From Pegea sp. RAD2-039 (Eukaryota > Chordata > Thaliacea > Salpida > Salpidae), in the NCBI GenBank assembly GCA_034620365.1, contig JAQGEQ010000170.1, positions 927,335 through 991,334 on the forward strand: DNA of 64,000 nt, in the 5' to 3' direction. The translations under genes and the position numbers were made by a program. This document shows, in pieces, positions 26,807 to 39,310 of the stretch. Each line of letters starts with the position of its first letter. The first letter of the stretch is position 1. The notes under the pieces are model-generated. The model had not been told where the DNA came from. It made no database searches and was given only the letters and a program-made list of their open reading frames with translations.

Positions 26807-26880
26807 TGGCCAGTACGGGGATCGAACCCGCGACATTCGCGTTATTAGCACGACGCTCTAACCAACTGAGCTAACCGGCC
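26807..26880 (-). tRNA. tRNA-Ile (AAT)
   Basis: A 74-base cloverleaf on the minus strand including the A discriminator. It starts GGCCGGTTAGCTCAG, has anticodon loop CTAATAA (AAT), and a clean T arm GCGGG-TTCGATC-CCCGT. It is close to the standard eukaryotic tRNA-Ile. It forms a tight pair with tRNA-Asp. Confidence 0.96.
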
Positions 26881-28173
26881 ACTTGTTTTATTTGAAGATT
26901 TTAAATAATTATATTAAATAATTATGGTTAGTTTTAGTGACCGATATTATACAAGTCAAAAAATAGCTTACAAAAAGTATGAAAAATTTACGGCTCATTA
27001 ATTTATTTCATAATTGTATGTAAACAGCATTAGTAGAATTCACTTTAAAATGATCAAAATTAATTTACGAATAATTTTGCCTGATAAACAGTTTTGGATG
27101 ATTAATTGCTTAAAACTGGAACTTAAACAAGATTACTTTGTGAATTTATTTGTTTGGTTTTAATCATGATTCCTAAAATAAAAACAAAAAACAAATTAGG
27201 AAAGCTCAAAACCTTTTTTTTGTTTTGTTTATAATTTAAAAATAAACAAACATCTCTTTATTTAAATTTCAACCGGTTTTTCAATTAATTATAATAAATA
27301 TTTATTCAATAAGTTAATTTCCTATCCACCTTTAAAAATCGCCTTAACCAAATGTTTTGTATATTTTTGCAGAATAAACACTAAGAAAAAAATTATTTTA
27401 AATATTTTTGCAAAACAAAAGTATTCTATTAAGCAGAAGTAAGAACTTGAAATTTAAATTATAAAGTTTTTAATGTCAACGATTCTTGTCATCGTCTCGT
27501 TATCCTTATAGAAATAAAAGCCAGGAAATTTAATTCAATATATTTTTTTTATTGGAAAATATTAGTAAGTTCGTTTTTACTTTTCTTTACAAATTATGTT
27601 ACAATTTTTGTATCTATCTATTTAAAAGACAATTAAATAAATAAGTACTATGGTGTATACTAGGTATTTTATTTTGTTTAATAATCTTTATTTTTCACTT
27701 ACTGTTTATTTGTACATAAAATATTTGTTTTTTTTATAAATGTTTAATTTTTTACTGACTGCAATATAAAATTTGTATCAAAATATTTAATAAAAAAAGA
27801 CTTTTCAAAAAGTTTAAATCAAAATTGTTTTGTATTTGCTTGCAAATATTTTTTGTTTTTTTATTGTTTACAAACACAGCTGACCAGTTTACAAAGAACA
27901 GTTTAGATATGTAAAAAACAAATAACTAGAAAACTCTTAAATTATTGTATGATAAAAAACTTTTCATCTTCATTCAGTCAGTTTGATGAAATCTGATAAA
28001 AATTTGTTTTTTTTTGTTTCTCAAAATTCACTTTGATGAAATTTGTTATTTCTCAGAAAATTTTTAAGTTATTTGAAGTTTATTACTTTTACAACAAAGT
28101 GAAATATTTCAATCGCCAAAATTAAAAATAAATCAAAAATTTAACAAAAAAATTAAGACATTAAAAAGTGGAA
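26881..28173. other. Intergenic, very AT-rich, no gene seen
   Basis: About 1.3 kb of AT-rich sequence between the tRNA pair and the 3' end of the RING gene. Long T and A runs, dense stops in all frames. Confidence 0.45.
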
Positions 28174-28614
28174 TCAAACGCGAGCGTAAGTGACGTCAAA
28201 CGTATCGTTAGTAAAATGCTGATGGAGATCGAGACGACAGAAAGGACAAGTAGCTGAGCGGTGAAGCCAGCGGTTGATGCAATTTACATGGAAGAGATGA
28301 CTACAGGGAAGTTGCTTCACTTCGCAAGAAGAAGAAAAAGATTCGATACAAACACTACAAGAGTCGACGTTATCGCGTTCTTGATAACGTCTTGACGGGA
28401 TTCTACGAATTGCAGCATCTTGAAGCCCCATAGGGCAACATAAAGAGCCACTTCCTAGGAAGATCCAGCCACTAGATCTGCGAAGATGAACTCCTGAACG
28501 AACTCGGATGTGAAGATTTTCATCATGTGAGTAAACTCTGATGTCAACGAGATCTCGCGCTCTCGGCATCGATGTGTTGTCAGGAGTAACCAAAATTGAG
28601 GGCTTAGTATTCAT
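28174..28614 (-). CDS. RING-H2 finger protein, probable E3 ubiquitin ligase
   Basis: From the ATG at 28614 the frame encodes 146 residues. The C-terminal RING-H2 finger is complete: C86-x2-C89-x14-C104-x-H106-x2-H109-x2-C112-x10-C123-x2-C126, with the Trp of the E2-binding surface present (INRWL). So it should recruit E2 enzymes and act as a ubiquitin ligase; the substrate cannot be told. The N-terminal 85 residues contain an Arg-rich VRSGVHLRRSSG segment and no membrane helix. The frame stays open upstream of this ATG to about 28746 but with no earlier ATG, so an upstream coding exon is possible. The region is clearly GC-richer than its flanks and has TGACGTCA at about 28192. Confidence 0.85.
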   Translation of the reverse strand: MNTKPSILVTPDNTSMPRARDLVDIRVYSHDENLHIRVRSGVHLRRSSGWIFLGSGSLCCPMGLQDAAIRRIPSRRYQERDNVDSCSVCIESFSSSCEVKQLPCSHLFHVNCINRWLHRSATCPFCRLDLHQHFTNDTFDVTYARV

Positions 28615-30314
28615 TTTATTAATAATTTGTTTCTGAAAAAGATTAAAGTTGATGACGAAAATGGCTACTGAAGATTTTGTATTTTGAAAAGCTATGCTCA
28701 ATGAAGCAGAACTGCTTGCTGAATTAGATGACGTCTTAGTGACCAATTAACTCTTCTTCTCTTTCAGAAAAAGCTGCCTGGCAAATCACTAATCGTAATT
28801 TAGAAATATTTGACTAATTACATGAACTTAGATTGAGAAAAATGATGCAAATTCATAAATACGAATCTAATCAATCTAAAAGTATTTTGCAGTTTTCAAC
28901 TTGACATTATTTTCTACAAAGCTTAGATAGTAAAGATATTTTACTTAAAACTATTTGCAAAGAGAACTTTAACTTTTTTTAAATAGAAACATAAAGTTTG
29001 ATTTCAGTTTACAGAAACTTTGTTTAACTACCAAACCGGGTAATAAATTTAAATGTTTATAACAAAAAATATAAACATTTTTATTCAACATTTTTAATTT
29101 CAAATTATGCTTAATGGTAACTAGTTTGTGAATTCAATATAGTTGACAAAACAAAAGTAATTGATCGTTTTTATTTTGATTTAAAACCAGTTTAAGGTTT
29201 GTAACTAACCATGAAAGGTTTTTAGCAAAATTATATCACCTCATTTCTTTACAAATATATCAAACAAAATTGTTGAAAAATTGCAAGAATCTTTTTAGTA
29301 GTGAATTTATGATTGTTGATTTAATAGTTAAATAATTCATTTATTATAAATAAAAAACTAGAAATATTTTATTCTGAAATACATGAAACATTATTGACAA
29401 ACGATCAGAAAAATGCTCAAAAAACTTTTCATTAAAAGATGGTTATAAAACTAAAGTAGTAAAAAGCTAAACCAACGGGGAAATTATAATTCAATTATTA
29501 TATCAACTTTTAATTCGAAACAAAATCTTCTCTAACACTTAAATTACTTTGACATTAAATTGATAACAAGTCTAGCTTCAAGACTATAATGAAGTATACA
29601 ACTGTTAACTAACTTGCTGTTACTGAGCAGTCAATTTTTTTCAAATTTTATACAAAGTTTTGTTTATCAACAAAATAGTAAACATTAAATACGAGAAAAC
29701 TCTTTTTCTAATTGTGTTGAGATAATAACTTACTAAAAACTTCACTAAAAAACTTTTTTTGCTCCAATTAATAATCCTTTCTCGAAAAATACAATTTCTC
29801 AACTAATGCGTTTTTTTAGCTAACCGGAAATCAACACATATTTCAAAAAATGCATTTGATAATTTACATTTTAAACATTCTTTATGAAGAGAACTTTTAA
29901 AATAACTTTTTTATTTTGAGCTTTCCAAATTATTTGATGAAACCATACATTAATTCCTAACTAAGTAAAAAAAGTTTAAAGTGTTGAAAAGGGAAAAAAA
30001 ATGATTGATGAAAAAGCGAACTTTCAACTCAGCAGTTTGGCTCTGCAACTCACTTGGAAGTCACTATGTGACATATATATAGCTTTACAATCCTTTAACA
30101 AACTATAAAAAGTACATCTTTAATAATCACAGCAGTAAGCACTTTTTCTAGCGAAGAAAAACATCAAAGAAAACTTCGAATTATTCAGAAACTTATTTGT
30201 AATCAAATAGAATTTTTATAAGAAATTTAACTTACTGCTTCTGTTGTAAATAACTTTTGTGAGTTGCTTTGAATGATGAAACAATTACTAGCTTTTCATG
30301 CTTGCTATATCAGC
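28615..30314. other. Intergenic, no gene seen
   Basis: Mostly AT-rich. The first ~130 bases continue the open frame of the RING gene and may be its leader. No other exon-like block recognised. Confidence 0.4.
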
Positions 30315-32149
30315 CTAATACCTCCCTTGAGTTTGCTTTTTAAACTCATTAATCTGAGCATAGTCGACACCAGGGATGACGTCATATCGATTCATTCCGC
30401 AATCGTCCGTTGAGTGAGCCCATTGGGACAACCTCGGCATATGTGGTTTGTTGTTAGCCGCGTATTGTTGCTCCATATGACGTCATACACGTGTCACGAG
30501 CTCGCTGAACAAGCGTGGCAGCATTTTCACATCTGCTGGTCGAAAGAAGAACATTTGTTGAACAACTAATATGACCAGATTGCAACTTCATTCTATCTTC
30601 ACCATGTCATCGTCGAGAGAAGGTTTCCATGGTAATAGACAGTGACAGCAGCTTTCGTATCGAAGTAACATCAGCGCTGCTACAGAAATCATTCAATCTT
30701 TAACTGGTACTTCAATTTCATTCAAAAAGTTTTAGATAATTTTCATCCAGTTAGAATTTATAATTTTATTTTTGAAAACTGATTACTTAAAAGAAAAGAG
30801 ATCACGTGATAAGTAAAGAAGTAAAGAGAACTTCTAAAGAAGAAGAGTAAAATTGTTGGAGTTAGGTGAAGTCGAGGTGTTGATATGAACTAGTTGGTCG
30901 TTCACGTTCTTAACGTACAGGCTCTCACATCTTCTATTAGCTTTTCTTGCGTATTGTGGATTAGGATTGACAGATATTTGACGAAATCGAAGAACTTCTC
31001 GCGTTTTGCCATCCATATAACTCAACATGGACCTGATGATGAGTCTGTATGGAGCTGAATTGCAGCAGGTGGGAGGAATATTGAAATGCAGGACGTGAAT
31101 AGAACCAATCTTGAGAACATCATCACAACTCACTGCTCTTCTTTCAGATATCTTCTTCTTCCACGTTTTTTTCTGTTAAAACAATTCTAAAAGAAGTGAC
31201 AGAATTTGCTGAAGTGATAGAGTCGGGAAGAAAATTCCAAACCGCAGTTACTCTATTAAAAGCTATAAGTCCACTGGACGTTGTTGATTGGATTAATTTT
31301 GAACAACGAATCTCTAAGACTATAGAAAAGATTGTAAACTTTGAAGAAATCATTAAAGTTAGATTGAGAGAAACTATTTATAAATTTGACTTTTAAGAAC
31401 AAGAAAACCAACCTCCAATTTCATAACTTTATCATATTCTAAATCAATCTGCAAATGTTTGTTTATTGCGACTGGAAATCTTAAATCTTTTGAAATAATT
31501 CTCCATGAGCCTCTTAATTGACTGAATAGTTGTTCAGAAATTTCTTTATCATCAACACAAAACGCAACCTTCAAAAATTTTGCTAAATACTTTTTTGTCA
31601 AAGAAATTAATAAAAAAATGTTAAGATCACAAATTATTTTTGGGGCTTTTTATTATTTCATTTTAAAATCAAAGTCCATAACTGAGTAAAAAGATAGAAA
31701 TTATTATGATATTATTTAATAATTACTTATATTCACAATCTTAAATAAAAGTTTTTAAAAATAGTTTTTGAGTTTATATTATTCAATAATATTTTATTTT
31801 TGATGAAAATATCTATTTTCAATTATTAGAACTAAAAGCTTGAAATGAATTATAGTAAACTTGTTGTCAAGAAAACATTACTTCAAATTGATTTCAGTTT
31901 TTACTCAAAGTTAAAACTTTAAATTGTAACTTCAAAATAATTTTCATTTGTAAATCGAAATAACAAATAAATTTTTGACACGAAATCTTACTTCATTACC
32001 TTAATACTAGGATTTCTGTGATCTTTATCATCTAAATACACTTCAGCAACAACACTTTTACTTCTACTTTCTTTTTTAATTAAACGTACACAGAGAAACT
32101 TCTCATTTTGATGAGTAGAATTAACTTTTTGAACAATATAATCAGTCAT
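30315..32149 (-). CDS. Unidentified six-exon gene, about 252 residues
   Basis: Model (minus strand): 32000-32149 (starts MTDYIVQKVNS), 31413-31568 (VAFCVDDKEIS...), 30929-31172 (KKTWKKKISERR, then IPPTCCNSAPYRL), 30603-30679 (ALMLLRYESCC), 30491-30504 (a 14-base micro-exon), 30315-30432 (LSQWAHSTDDCGMNRYDV, ending QGRY). Phases agree throughout and the sum is exactly 253 codons. No signal peptide, membrane segment or domain I recognise; the first half is beta-rich by eye. Exons 1-3 are well supported. The last three rest on weak donors (GTGAAG, GTGTAT) and are less certain: without splicing, exon 3 would run on to a stop at 30834, and 30315-30476 could be its own 53-codon frame. The 3' portion is GC-rich with TGACGTCA sites. 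Confidence 0.55.
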
Positions 32150-32525
32150 TTGTAGTTAAATAAATTCTCAAATTTGTTCTGATCTATTTTATTACATTTT
32201 CGGAAAAACAGTGTTGGTTCAATGTACAGTCCAACCGCTTATTTATTTCATATTTTTTTGCTATCAGCAAAATACTTGAAAAAAACCAAAAATGAAAAAA
32301 AGTTTTTGTAGAAATCGCGAAGATATTTTTGAAACTAGAATCAAAAGTGAAAAAAAAGAAAATCTTCTGCGGTGACGTAAAATAAAAGTTCAAAGGTCAA
32401 TATCATTAAATCCTAGTTGAGCTCTTTTGAAAGAAAGATGTCTTTAGAGGTAGAAGAGATTCAAATAAAATGTTTCAATGTTGTAACTTCAGTTAATTTT
32501 CAAAGATTTGTGAATCAGAAGAAGA

Positions 32526-35500
32526 TCACTGAGAAAGATCCTGCACTTGATTCGAGTCTTCAATTTCATCTTTATATTCTTGCTGCAATCTGAAAACAAT
32601 TGAAAAAATAAGCGAGTGATGACGTCAGAGGTACCTGGTGAGGTATTGTTGTAGGGAATCGTCATCAAGTCGCGAGCTTCGAGCTACTTGCAGCAATCGA
32701 GTCGCAAATCTGAAATATCGTCCAATCAACAGACAGCAAATCACGTGACTACCCACCTGTAAGCTGAATTGTCAACTCTCATCTTATCCATGCAGCTTGC
32801 ATCCACTTTTCGCGATTTGTCTTCCATCGCGTCAGCAAGTGCGCGCGCTTCTTTTAAAACCGATTGTGGCAAATTGAAGTGTTCGGCCAGTTGTAGACCT
32901 ACAACCAGTGGTCAGTGGACAGTCAATCAACTAATCAGCAAACCGTAGTGGGTCTCTTTAGTAAATCCGTCAACTAATTGATGAGTGTAGATGATCCGAC
33001 GAAGACACCCCTCTTTAGAGATTGCTGGTTTGATCTGCGACAAGCATCTTATCTTCACAATCCGATGTTATCCTGGGACTCACCTGGAAATGAGAGTTCT
33101 TCACGTTGGGGTAGATCGCTTTAAGACGACACAACTCAAGAAAGTGGGTCGCGAAGAAGGTGTAGGCCTGCAAGAGAGAGATGAAGAGGTCGTGTAAGGG
33201 AGGGGAACTGACCCGTTGTGAAAGAAGAAACTCGGAAATTGCCCAACAAAGTCCCACACCTTCGTCTGTCGATGTTCCGCGTCCCAGTTCGTCGATGATG
33301 ATTAAACTGTTGCTATTCATATTCTGAATGATGTAGTTGGTCTGCAAAGTGATGACGTCATCAGCAAGTAGACGCGATTACGCCATTCACCTCTTTCATC
33401 TCTAGCATGAAAGTAGAAGCGTTTGTCTCGATGTCGTCATCAGCTCCCGTTCTGGAGAAGATCTGATCAGTGATGCGGAACGACGCGTACTTAGCAGACA
33501 CGTAGCAACCAATCTGTGCCATCACCTAGCAACCAGCTGTATGAGCGACGAAGATCGTGATTAGGATCACCTGGAGGATCGCAATTGTTTTCAGATAAGT
33601 TGATTTTCCGCTCATATTCGGTCCCGTCAAAATCGTGAAGTTTTTACAATCTGAGGCGTAAATGTCGTTGGGGATAACGCGCGCGTTCATCTTCTCCAAA
33701 ACTGGATGGCGTGCTTCTTCTACTCCTAGCGTGTCCGTAAACTCAGGTCGAACTACACAGAGGTGGTTGTGGGACAAGTGGTCACTAACTACTGGTCACT
33801 AACCATAATCAGAGGTGGTACGGCAATGAGCAAATGCTAGTAACATATCAAGAGTGGACAGAACCTCAGACAAGTTGTACAAACATCCAATCTTCATCCG
33901 GACATCTTGAAGCATCTTTGTAATCACTCTACATCATGAAGTCATATGATGACGTCATAAAGGAATCGATGAAAGACTCACAAGTCGGCGAGGGAATTGA
34001 TATCTCGAACTGATTGGTCGATTTTGCTGTTTAAGGCTACTAAGTCCTCAGTTGTACAACTGATGGTCTTTTTGGTCCGGGTCACCTGGTCAACAACAAG
34101 ATGTCACCAGTTGATGAGATTAGAAGATGAAGTACTTTTATGAAGACATCTGGAAGGTTCTCAGCTTCATTATGAGGCAACTGGATGTGAAAACCTCGTG
34201 AACTGCTGTATGAGTTTCTCAACGTCAACTTGTACTTTTCGCCCAACTGCTCAAGTAGTTCTAAAGAAAACACCGAATCGAGTTGATGACGTCATTAAGT
34301 TGATCGCGTACTGTCGACGTCATCAATTAACTCGCTGTATGAGGTTCGTGAAAGATCGAGGACTCCATTAACTCCTATTTTCACAGCAAAACATCTTTGC
34401 ATCCTCATATTCAAGTTACCTTTGTCGTAACGAACCTCTGTGTTCATAATCGACTCCAAAATCTCCAGAATAGCAGCTGAAACATCGTCATGACGTCATC
34501 ATGACGTCACTTGCATCATTCCAACTCACCAAATCGGTTGTCATGTAAAGATGCTCTGTAAGCTTTTAAAAGATCGGATTTGGCGTTGGATAAGGAATCC
34601 TAAAGATTAGAAGATTTTTGCAGATGTTTTGGTTTGTATGAAACTGACCAGAAGAACTGGTACGAGTTCAGTGACATGTTTCAGGAAGATACTCGAGTTC
34701 AAACGACTTTCACGAGTCTTATCTGTGTCTTCTTTAGGAATCTGAACCAACAAGGCAAGCAGATGGTCCAAATCGACATGAAATCTCTTTAAAACAGACT
34801 GAACTCTATCAAAATGATTAGTTAGTGGTTAGTAGACGTCGCTAGACGAAGCAAACCCGTTGAAAAGTTCAGATGATGTAGAAAGCTCTGTAACGCAATC
34901 GAGTCTCGCCTGGATGGTTAGTAAGTCGTTAGGAGGTTGTAGGATGTTACTACGAAGCATTCTAGCGCCCCCTGGTGTACTAGTGTGGTTCAAGACACCA
35001 TATAAGCTGAGATTGTTTCTAGAACAAGCTGAAGTGAAAAAGATAGAAGCTAGAAGAAGTATCTTACTTGGGATTCTTCAGGTTTCGAGTAAGTTCTAAC
35101 TGAAGAGCAGTGTTTGCATCTATCAAAGTCGTCTGGTCGCTTCCATTGTAAACAACTCGAAGCGATTGTAAAGCGTAAACAGTGTTCTGAATGTATTCGA
35201 TGTATTTGATGAGGGCTGAACAAGATGCAAGGCAATAATATCTGAAAGACTACTTTTCAGTACCAAGAAGAGTTGATGAAACAAATACTTTTTACGAACA
35301 TCCATTACTACTGAGCTATTTTCTTTAATCACTAATTTTTTGACATAATTCAAACCACTTTCTTCGTTAAAGTACTGTCTTTGGACTGTATTTATTACTC
35401 CGTTCTAGTGATAGAAACATAAGAATTTGAAAATCTTGTACTGATCATCACCTCGAAGTTCTCGCTGACCACCTTGAAAACTTTAGCGCGATTCCCATTA

Positions 35501-36852
35501 TCGCACATCGTGCTAGGAAAAAGGATTTCGACTGGAGCTAGCAATTGTAACATGGTGATGGTCTTCACATATGTTTGTGAGTCTGAAAATTGTGAAAGAG
35601 ATAAGGTGGGGTCTTTTAGATCAATCGAAGCCATTCCAATCTCTCCTCTGAAAATATTTTCAGGTTTATTGAGATGTTGCTTATAAATATTTGTATGAAA
35701 TGAAACAACCTTGCCAATCCTCTTCCTTCAACCAACGCTACAATAACTGAAGTTTCTCTTTTCTTTGGAGTATCACTTGTACGTCCTTTTGGAGTCCTAG
35801 AAACGCTTTTTGGTGTTTTAGTTTTAGGAGTTTTTGAAAAACTTTTTAGAGGTGTCTTTTTTGAAGATGATGACTTATTTATGGACCCTCTAAAAAAGAT
35901 GATCAAATAAACAACAAAACTTTTTATGATATCTATCTTACATGAAAACATACACAATTCTTACTGATAAGCTTATAAATTGAAGAATTTCTACTTTAAT
36001 GTAACTAAAATTGAGATATTAACTTGTGTTTGTTATTACTACAAACTGATGATACAAACAGATGATAAAAAGATTTAGATAAATCAGAACATTGTTGAAA
36101 TAAGCAGATAGTTAAATGTAGCATCATGAAAAAACTATTTGAAAAGTAGTTTATTTGTAAGAAATTGATACCTTATTGCAGGTGTTCTTGGAGTGCTAAA
36201 TGTTGGTTTCAAAGGGGGTCTGAATAGATCAGAAGCTAATTGAAGTAAAAATAGTTTAAAAATTAATTTAAAATTTCTTTAGCACATACTAATAAGCGTT
36301 TTTGCAGTTACTCAAATAATCTGAACAATAACAATCTGTTAATTAATTGCAAAAGGTATTAAATATTAGATTAAACAAACTAACAGATTTATTTACCAAA
36401 GCATAAGCTTTTTTTACATATAATGTACTGAAGATATCAAATGCTTAAGCTTTTCAATGAAAAAATGAAATAAAACCTGAGTTATGACTTGACGATGTAT
36501 TTTCTTTGTTGTTTTTATTAGTAGATTCTAGCAATGGTTGTCTAATTTCCAATGATGAATCTATGAATAAAATGATTAAAACTACTGACGACTTATTCAA
36601 TAAAAAGTATATTTTACAAAACCATCTCGCTTATAAATTATTGTTCAAATAAATTAAACTGAGTTATTTTACAAACAAAATAATTATGATTAGTGGTAAA
36701 TTCTTACTGCCTATAGAAATCGCTGAAGTTTTCTGTTTAGTAGAATCAAGAAGAGTTTTGTCATGTTGTGAGCCAGATGACAAAGTCAAATCATTGCTAC
36801 TTGGAGTAAGCATGATTCCATAACTATATTTAGGAGTTTTATAAGAATCCAT
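32526..36852 (-). CDS. MSH4: MutS homologue 4, meiotic recombination protein
   Basis: About 22 exons on the minus strand encode MSH4, which with MSH5 forms a clamp that stabilises Holliday junction intermediates and promotes crossovers in meiosis. The Thr/Ser/Lys-rich N-terminal part (exons between 36852 and 35710) carries TPK-type repeats. The conserved body starts at [16 protein letters not shown] with MASIDLKDP, then [60 protein letters not shown]. The ATPase has Walker [10 protein letters not shown] (about 33599-33629), [11 protein letters not shown], Walker [16 protein letters not shown] (about 33279-33310) and ATHFLEL. The C-terminal helix-turn-helix region ends at 32526. All ATPase motifs are intact. 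It lacks the N-terminal mismatch-recognition domain, as is normal for MSH4. Phase between exons 2 and 3 does not fit my model, so the first three exons need checking. Confidence 0.92.
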
Positions 36853-37838
36853 AGTACTATTTTCACCTGCAATTAATTATTTGTCCAAAGTAGCATTTTA
36901 ATTGAAATTTAATTATTTTACTAAGTTTCTAATAATTTTATGAGAATTGTATAAATGAAAAAACTGAAGAATAATATAGTATTCCCTATTTAAAATCATT
37001 TAAAAGATCAATTAAAAAGAAATATCGTTTAAAAAATCAAAATTTTTACTAATTACAAGAAAATGTTAAATAAAAATAAAAAGGGAAACAGTAAAAAGAC
37101 GTTTAATTGATAAATATATCACAATTAACTTTATGTTTTATATAAATTATTCGACGTTAAAAAGACGTTTAAACAAAACAAAAACTAACTGATAATTTCC
37201 TTACAGATAAATCAAATAAAAACTCATCTATCAAATGTTATTATTATTAACATTAAATGTTGGTATAAATTAGGCTAAAAAAAATAATGTTTCAAATATT
37301 TGCTGGTTAAAAAAAAAAAACAGATTAAATCTTTATTTGATTTTGGAGATAAATAAATTATTTACTTTTAAATTTCAAAAATGTTAATGAAATAGGCAAG
37401 CCATTAGCCAGGTAGTATAGTGTGATATAGATTAATAATTATAATAAATTTTTCATTTAAAAATTACAGCATTTACAAAAAAAATACATAAATAAAGGAT
37501 GTAAGCAATATAGTAAACATTATTAATCGTTTTTAATTGTGATATATAATTTTAATTTAAGCAAGCAAAATTTGTTCTAAAATTATTTTTTGGAAAAATA
37601 TACGACATTTTTAAGAAAATAAATATGTTAGTTTAAAAATTTAATAAAATCTACAAATCAAAAATACAAATGATTTCATTTATAAATAAAAGTTAACAAC
37701 AATAGTTTAATAATTTTTCTATAAAAGTATTCGTAGATACTTTCATAAATGAAAATCACCTTTTTAGGTAATCGAATCTCCGATTAAAATGTTTATTATA
37801 GCAAAACTTTTAGATAATTACTAAAGTAATCAATCAGC
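36853..37838. other. AT-rich intergenic, upstream of MSH4
   Basis: About 1 kb with very high A+T and no coding signal. It should include the MSH4 promoter near 36853-37000, but no element is distinct. Confidence 0.4.
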
Positions 37839-38313
37839 CTGATATGAAAAGAGAGCACCTGAGAGGGTTTTATATCTACATGTTTCAACAGAGATTTTAC
37901 TAGGTCTTTGTACCTTTCTATGGAGTACTTCTGTTTCTGCAACAAGATGATAGTTCACCATTTGATACGATTTTGGGTTAACGGTTATTCTCATTATGGA
38001 GACGATCTAACAAAGTCTGTATTTTGCAAGTTTGGCTTTGATCCTAGATTAGTTAACTCTAGCGACTACAGTGACATTAGGGATAAAATCTCATCAGAAA
38101 AATGTAAACTATTTACGGAAGTATGAGCAAATAAAAAGTACCAGCCTTGAAAGTGAGTTTTTGTTAATCAGATTTAGTATATAAATATAATTCATTTGAC
38201 AAGTGAACTTGGCTTAAAGTTTCTTTGACTAGATTAATAGTTTTTAATAGCCTGGTAAACATTTCTCAAAAAAGAATGTGTGTTAGCGAGAGGTGCTCTT
38301 TTCAGGTACCCTC
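37839..38313. mobile_element. Possible MITE-like element with imperfect terminal inverted repeats
   Basis: The left end (about 37839-37868, core GAAAAGAGAGCACCTGAGAG) is an imperfect inverted copy of the right end (about 38287-38312, read in reverse as CCTGAAAAGAGCACCTCTCG). The 475-base interior has no transposase. A 72-codon frame at 37908-38126 lies inside and resembles nothing I know. No clear target-site duplication is visible. Non-autonomous DNA transposon is the likeliest reading; chance similarity is not excluded. Confidence 0.35.
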
Positions 38314-38699
38314 CTCCGCATTTATTGAAACAAATAAATAAATATGAAACCGAGACACCTAGCTGAAAACTAAAAATCAGACTAAAATTATTTTTTAAAT
38401 GAAAAGACTAGGGAAGAATTCTGGGGTACAATTAATTAAAATTATTTTTAATACAAACTAATCAAGAACTTTAACACAAAAGAATCCCAACAAACAAAGT
38501 TTGACCAGAAGACAAAAGAGTTTATACACAAAACTATATCGCTTATTAATTTAACGAGTGAAAGGCTTAGAAAAAGCTACTTTAGAAGTGAATATTTACA
38601 AGGTTCTTTGTTGGTGTATGCCTAAGCTCATAATGAGACTATCTACTTATCAAAAAAACACTGGAAACCCTGGTTAAAGATTGTAGCTATTTATATTTA

Positions 38700-39310
38700 C
38701 TATTTATAGTAATAGTAAATCCGATAAAGCTCAAAGGAATTTCGCAGATCTGCAAGAAAATGCGCAAATGCGTTGTGGCTTTGCTGCAGCAGCAAGAGGC
38801 CACATTACATCTGCTTACGATATTATTAGAAGAGACAGATCTACAAAACGTCTAACTGCTCCCTTGAAATCTGCCGCAGAAGACATCTTGTACAACAAAG
38901 ATGAACAATCAGAAAGGTTAGGCTATCTTCTCTACTCCCAATAAAATACTTGACGAACACCGCACTGGATAAAATCGAACGTTACCAGTCATACACGATC
39001 TAGATTTCAAACCAGTAAGAGAAGAACTCAGCAAAGTCAAAGGTTTTGGAAAATTATCTGGTAGCGACGGCATATCACCAGACCTACTGAAACATTGTAA
39101 AACTTCCCTTCTACGCCTTCTTCACGATATATTAAGCAGATATTAGAGAGAAAACGGGATCTTACGTGATGTAAATATAATGACATTGTGCAAAAATAGG
39201 GTACCAGGTGGAAATGTAATAATTACAGTAGAATATCTTTGCTTAACATCGTAGGCAAAGCATTTGTTCGTGTGCATTCTTACTCGAGAGGTATTTAATT
39301 CGTTGAATTT
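38700..39310 (+). mobile_element. LINE fragment: linker and first RT blocks
   Basis: Plus-strand sequence that is nearly the reverse complement of 5440-5990. It includes the ILYNKDEQSERL linker, the VREELSKVKGFGK segment, GSDGISPDLLKH, and the LCKN...GN block. Frameshifts and stops make it dead. High similarity to the copy at 4500-6420 in the opposite orientation shows the two derive from one family that was active in the past. Confidence 0.8.

Noticed and set aside
26649-26861. 70-codon plus-strand frame
   Set aside because: It runs across the two tRNA genes in antisense and has no independent support.
31144-31353. 69-codon minus-strand frame
   Set aside because: It sits in the intron between exons 2 and 3 of the unknown gene, and phase joining favours the acceptor at 31173 in another frame.
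37908-38126. 72-codon frame with FGFDPRLVNSSDYSD
   Set aside because: Starts and ends without splice context, resembles no family, and lies within the suspected MITE.
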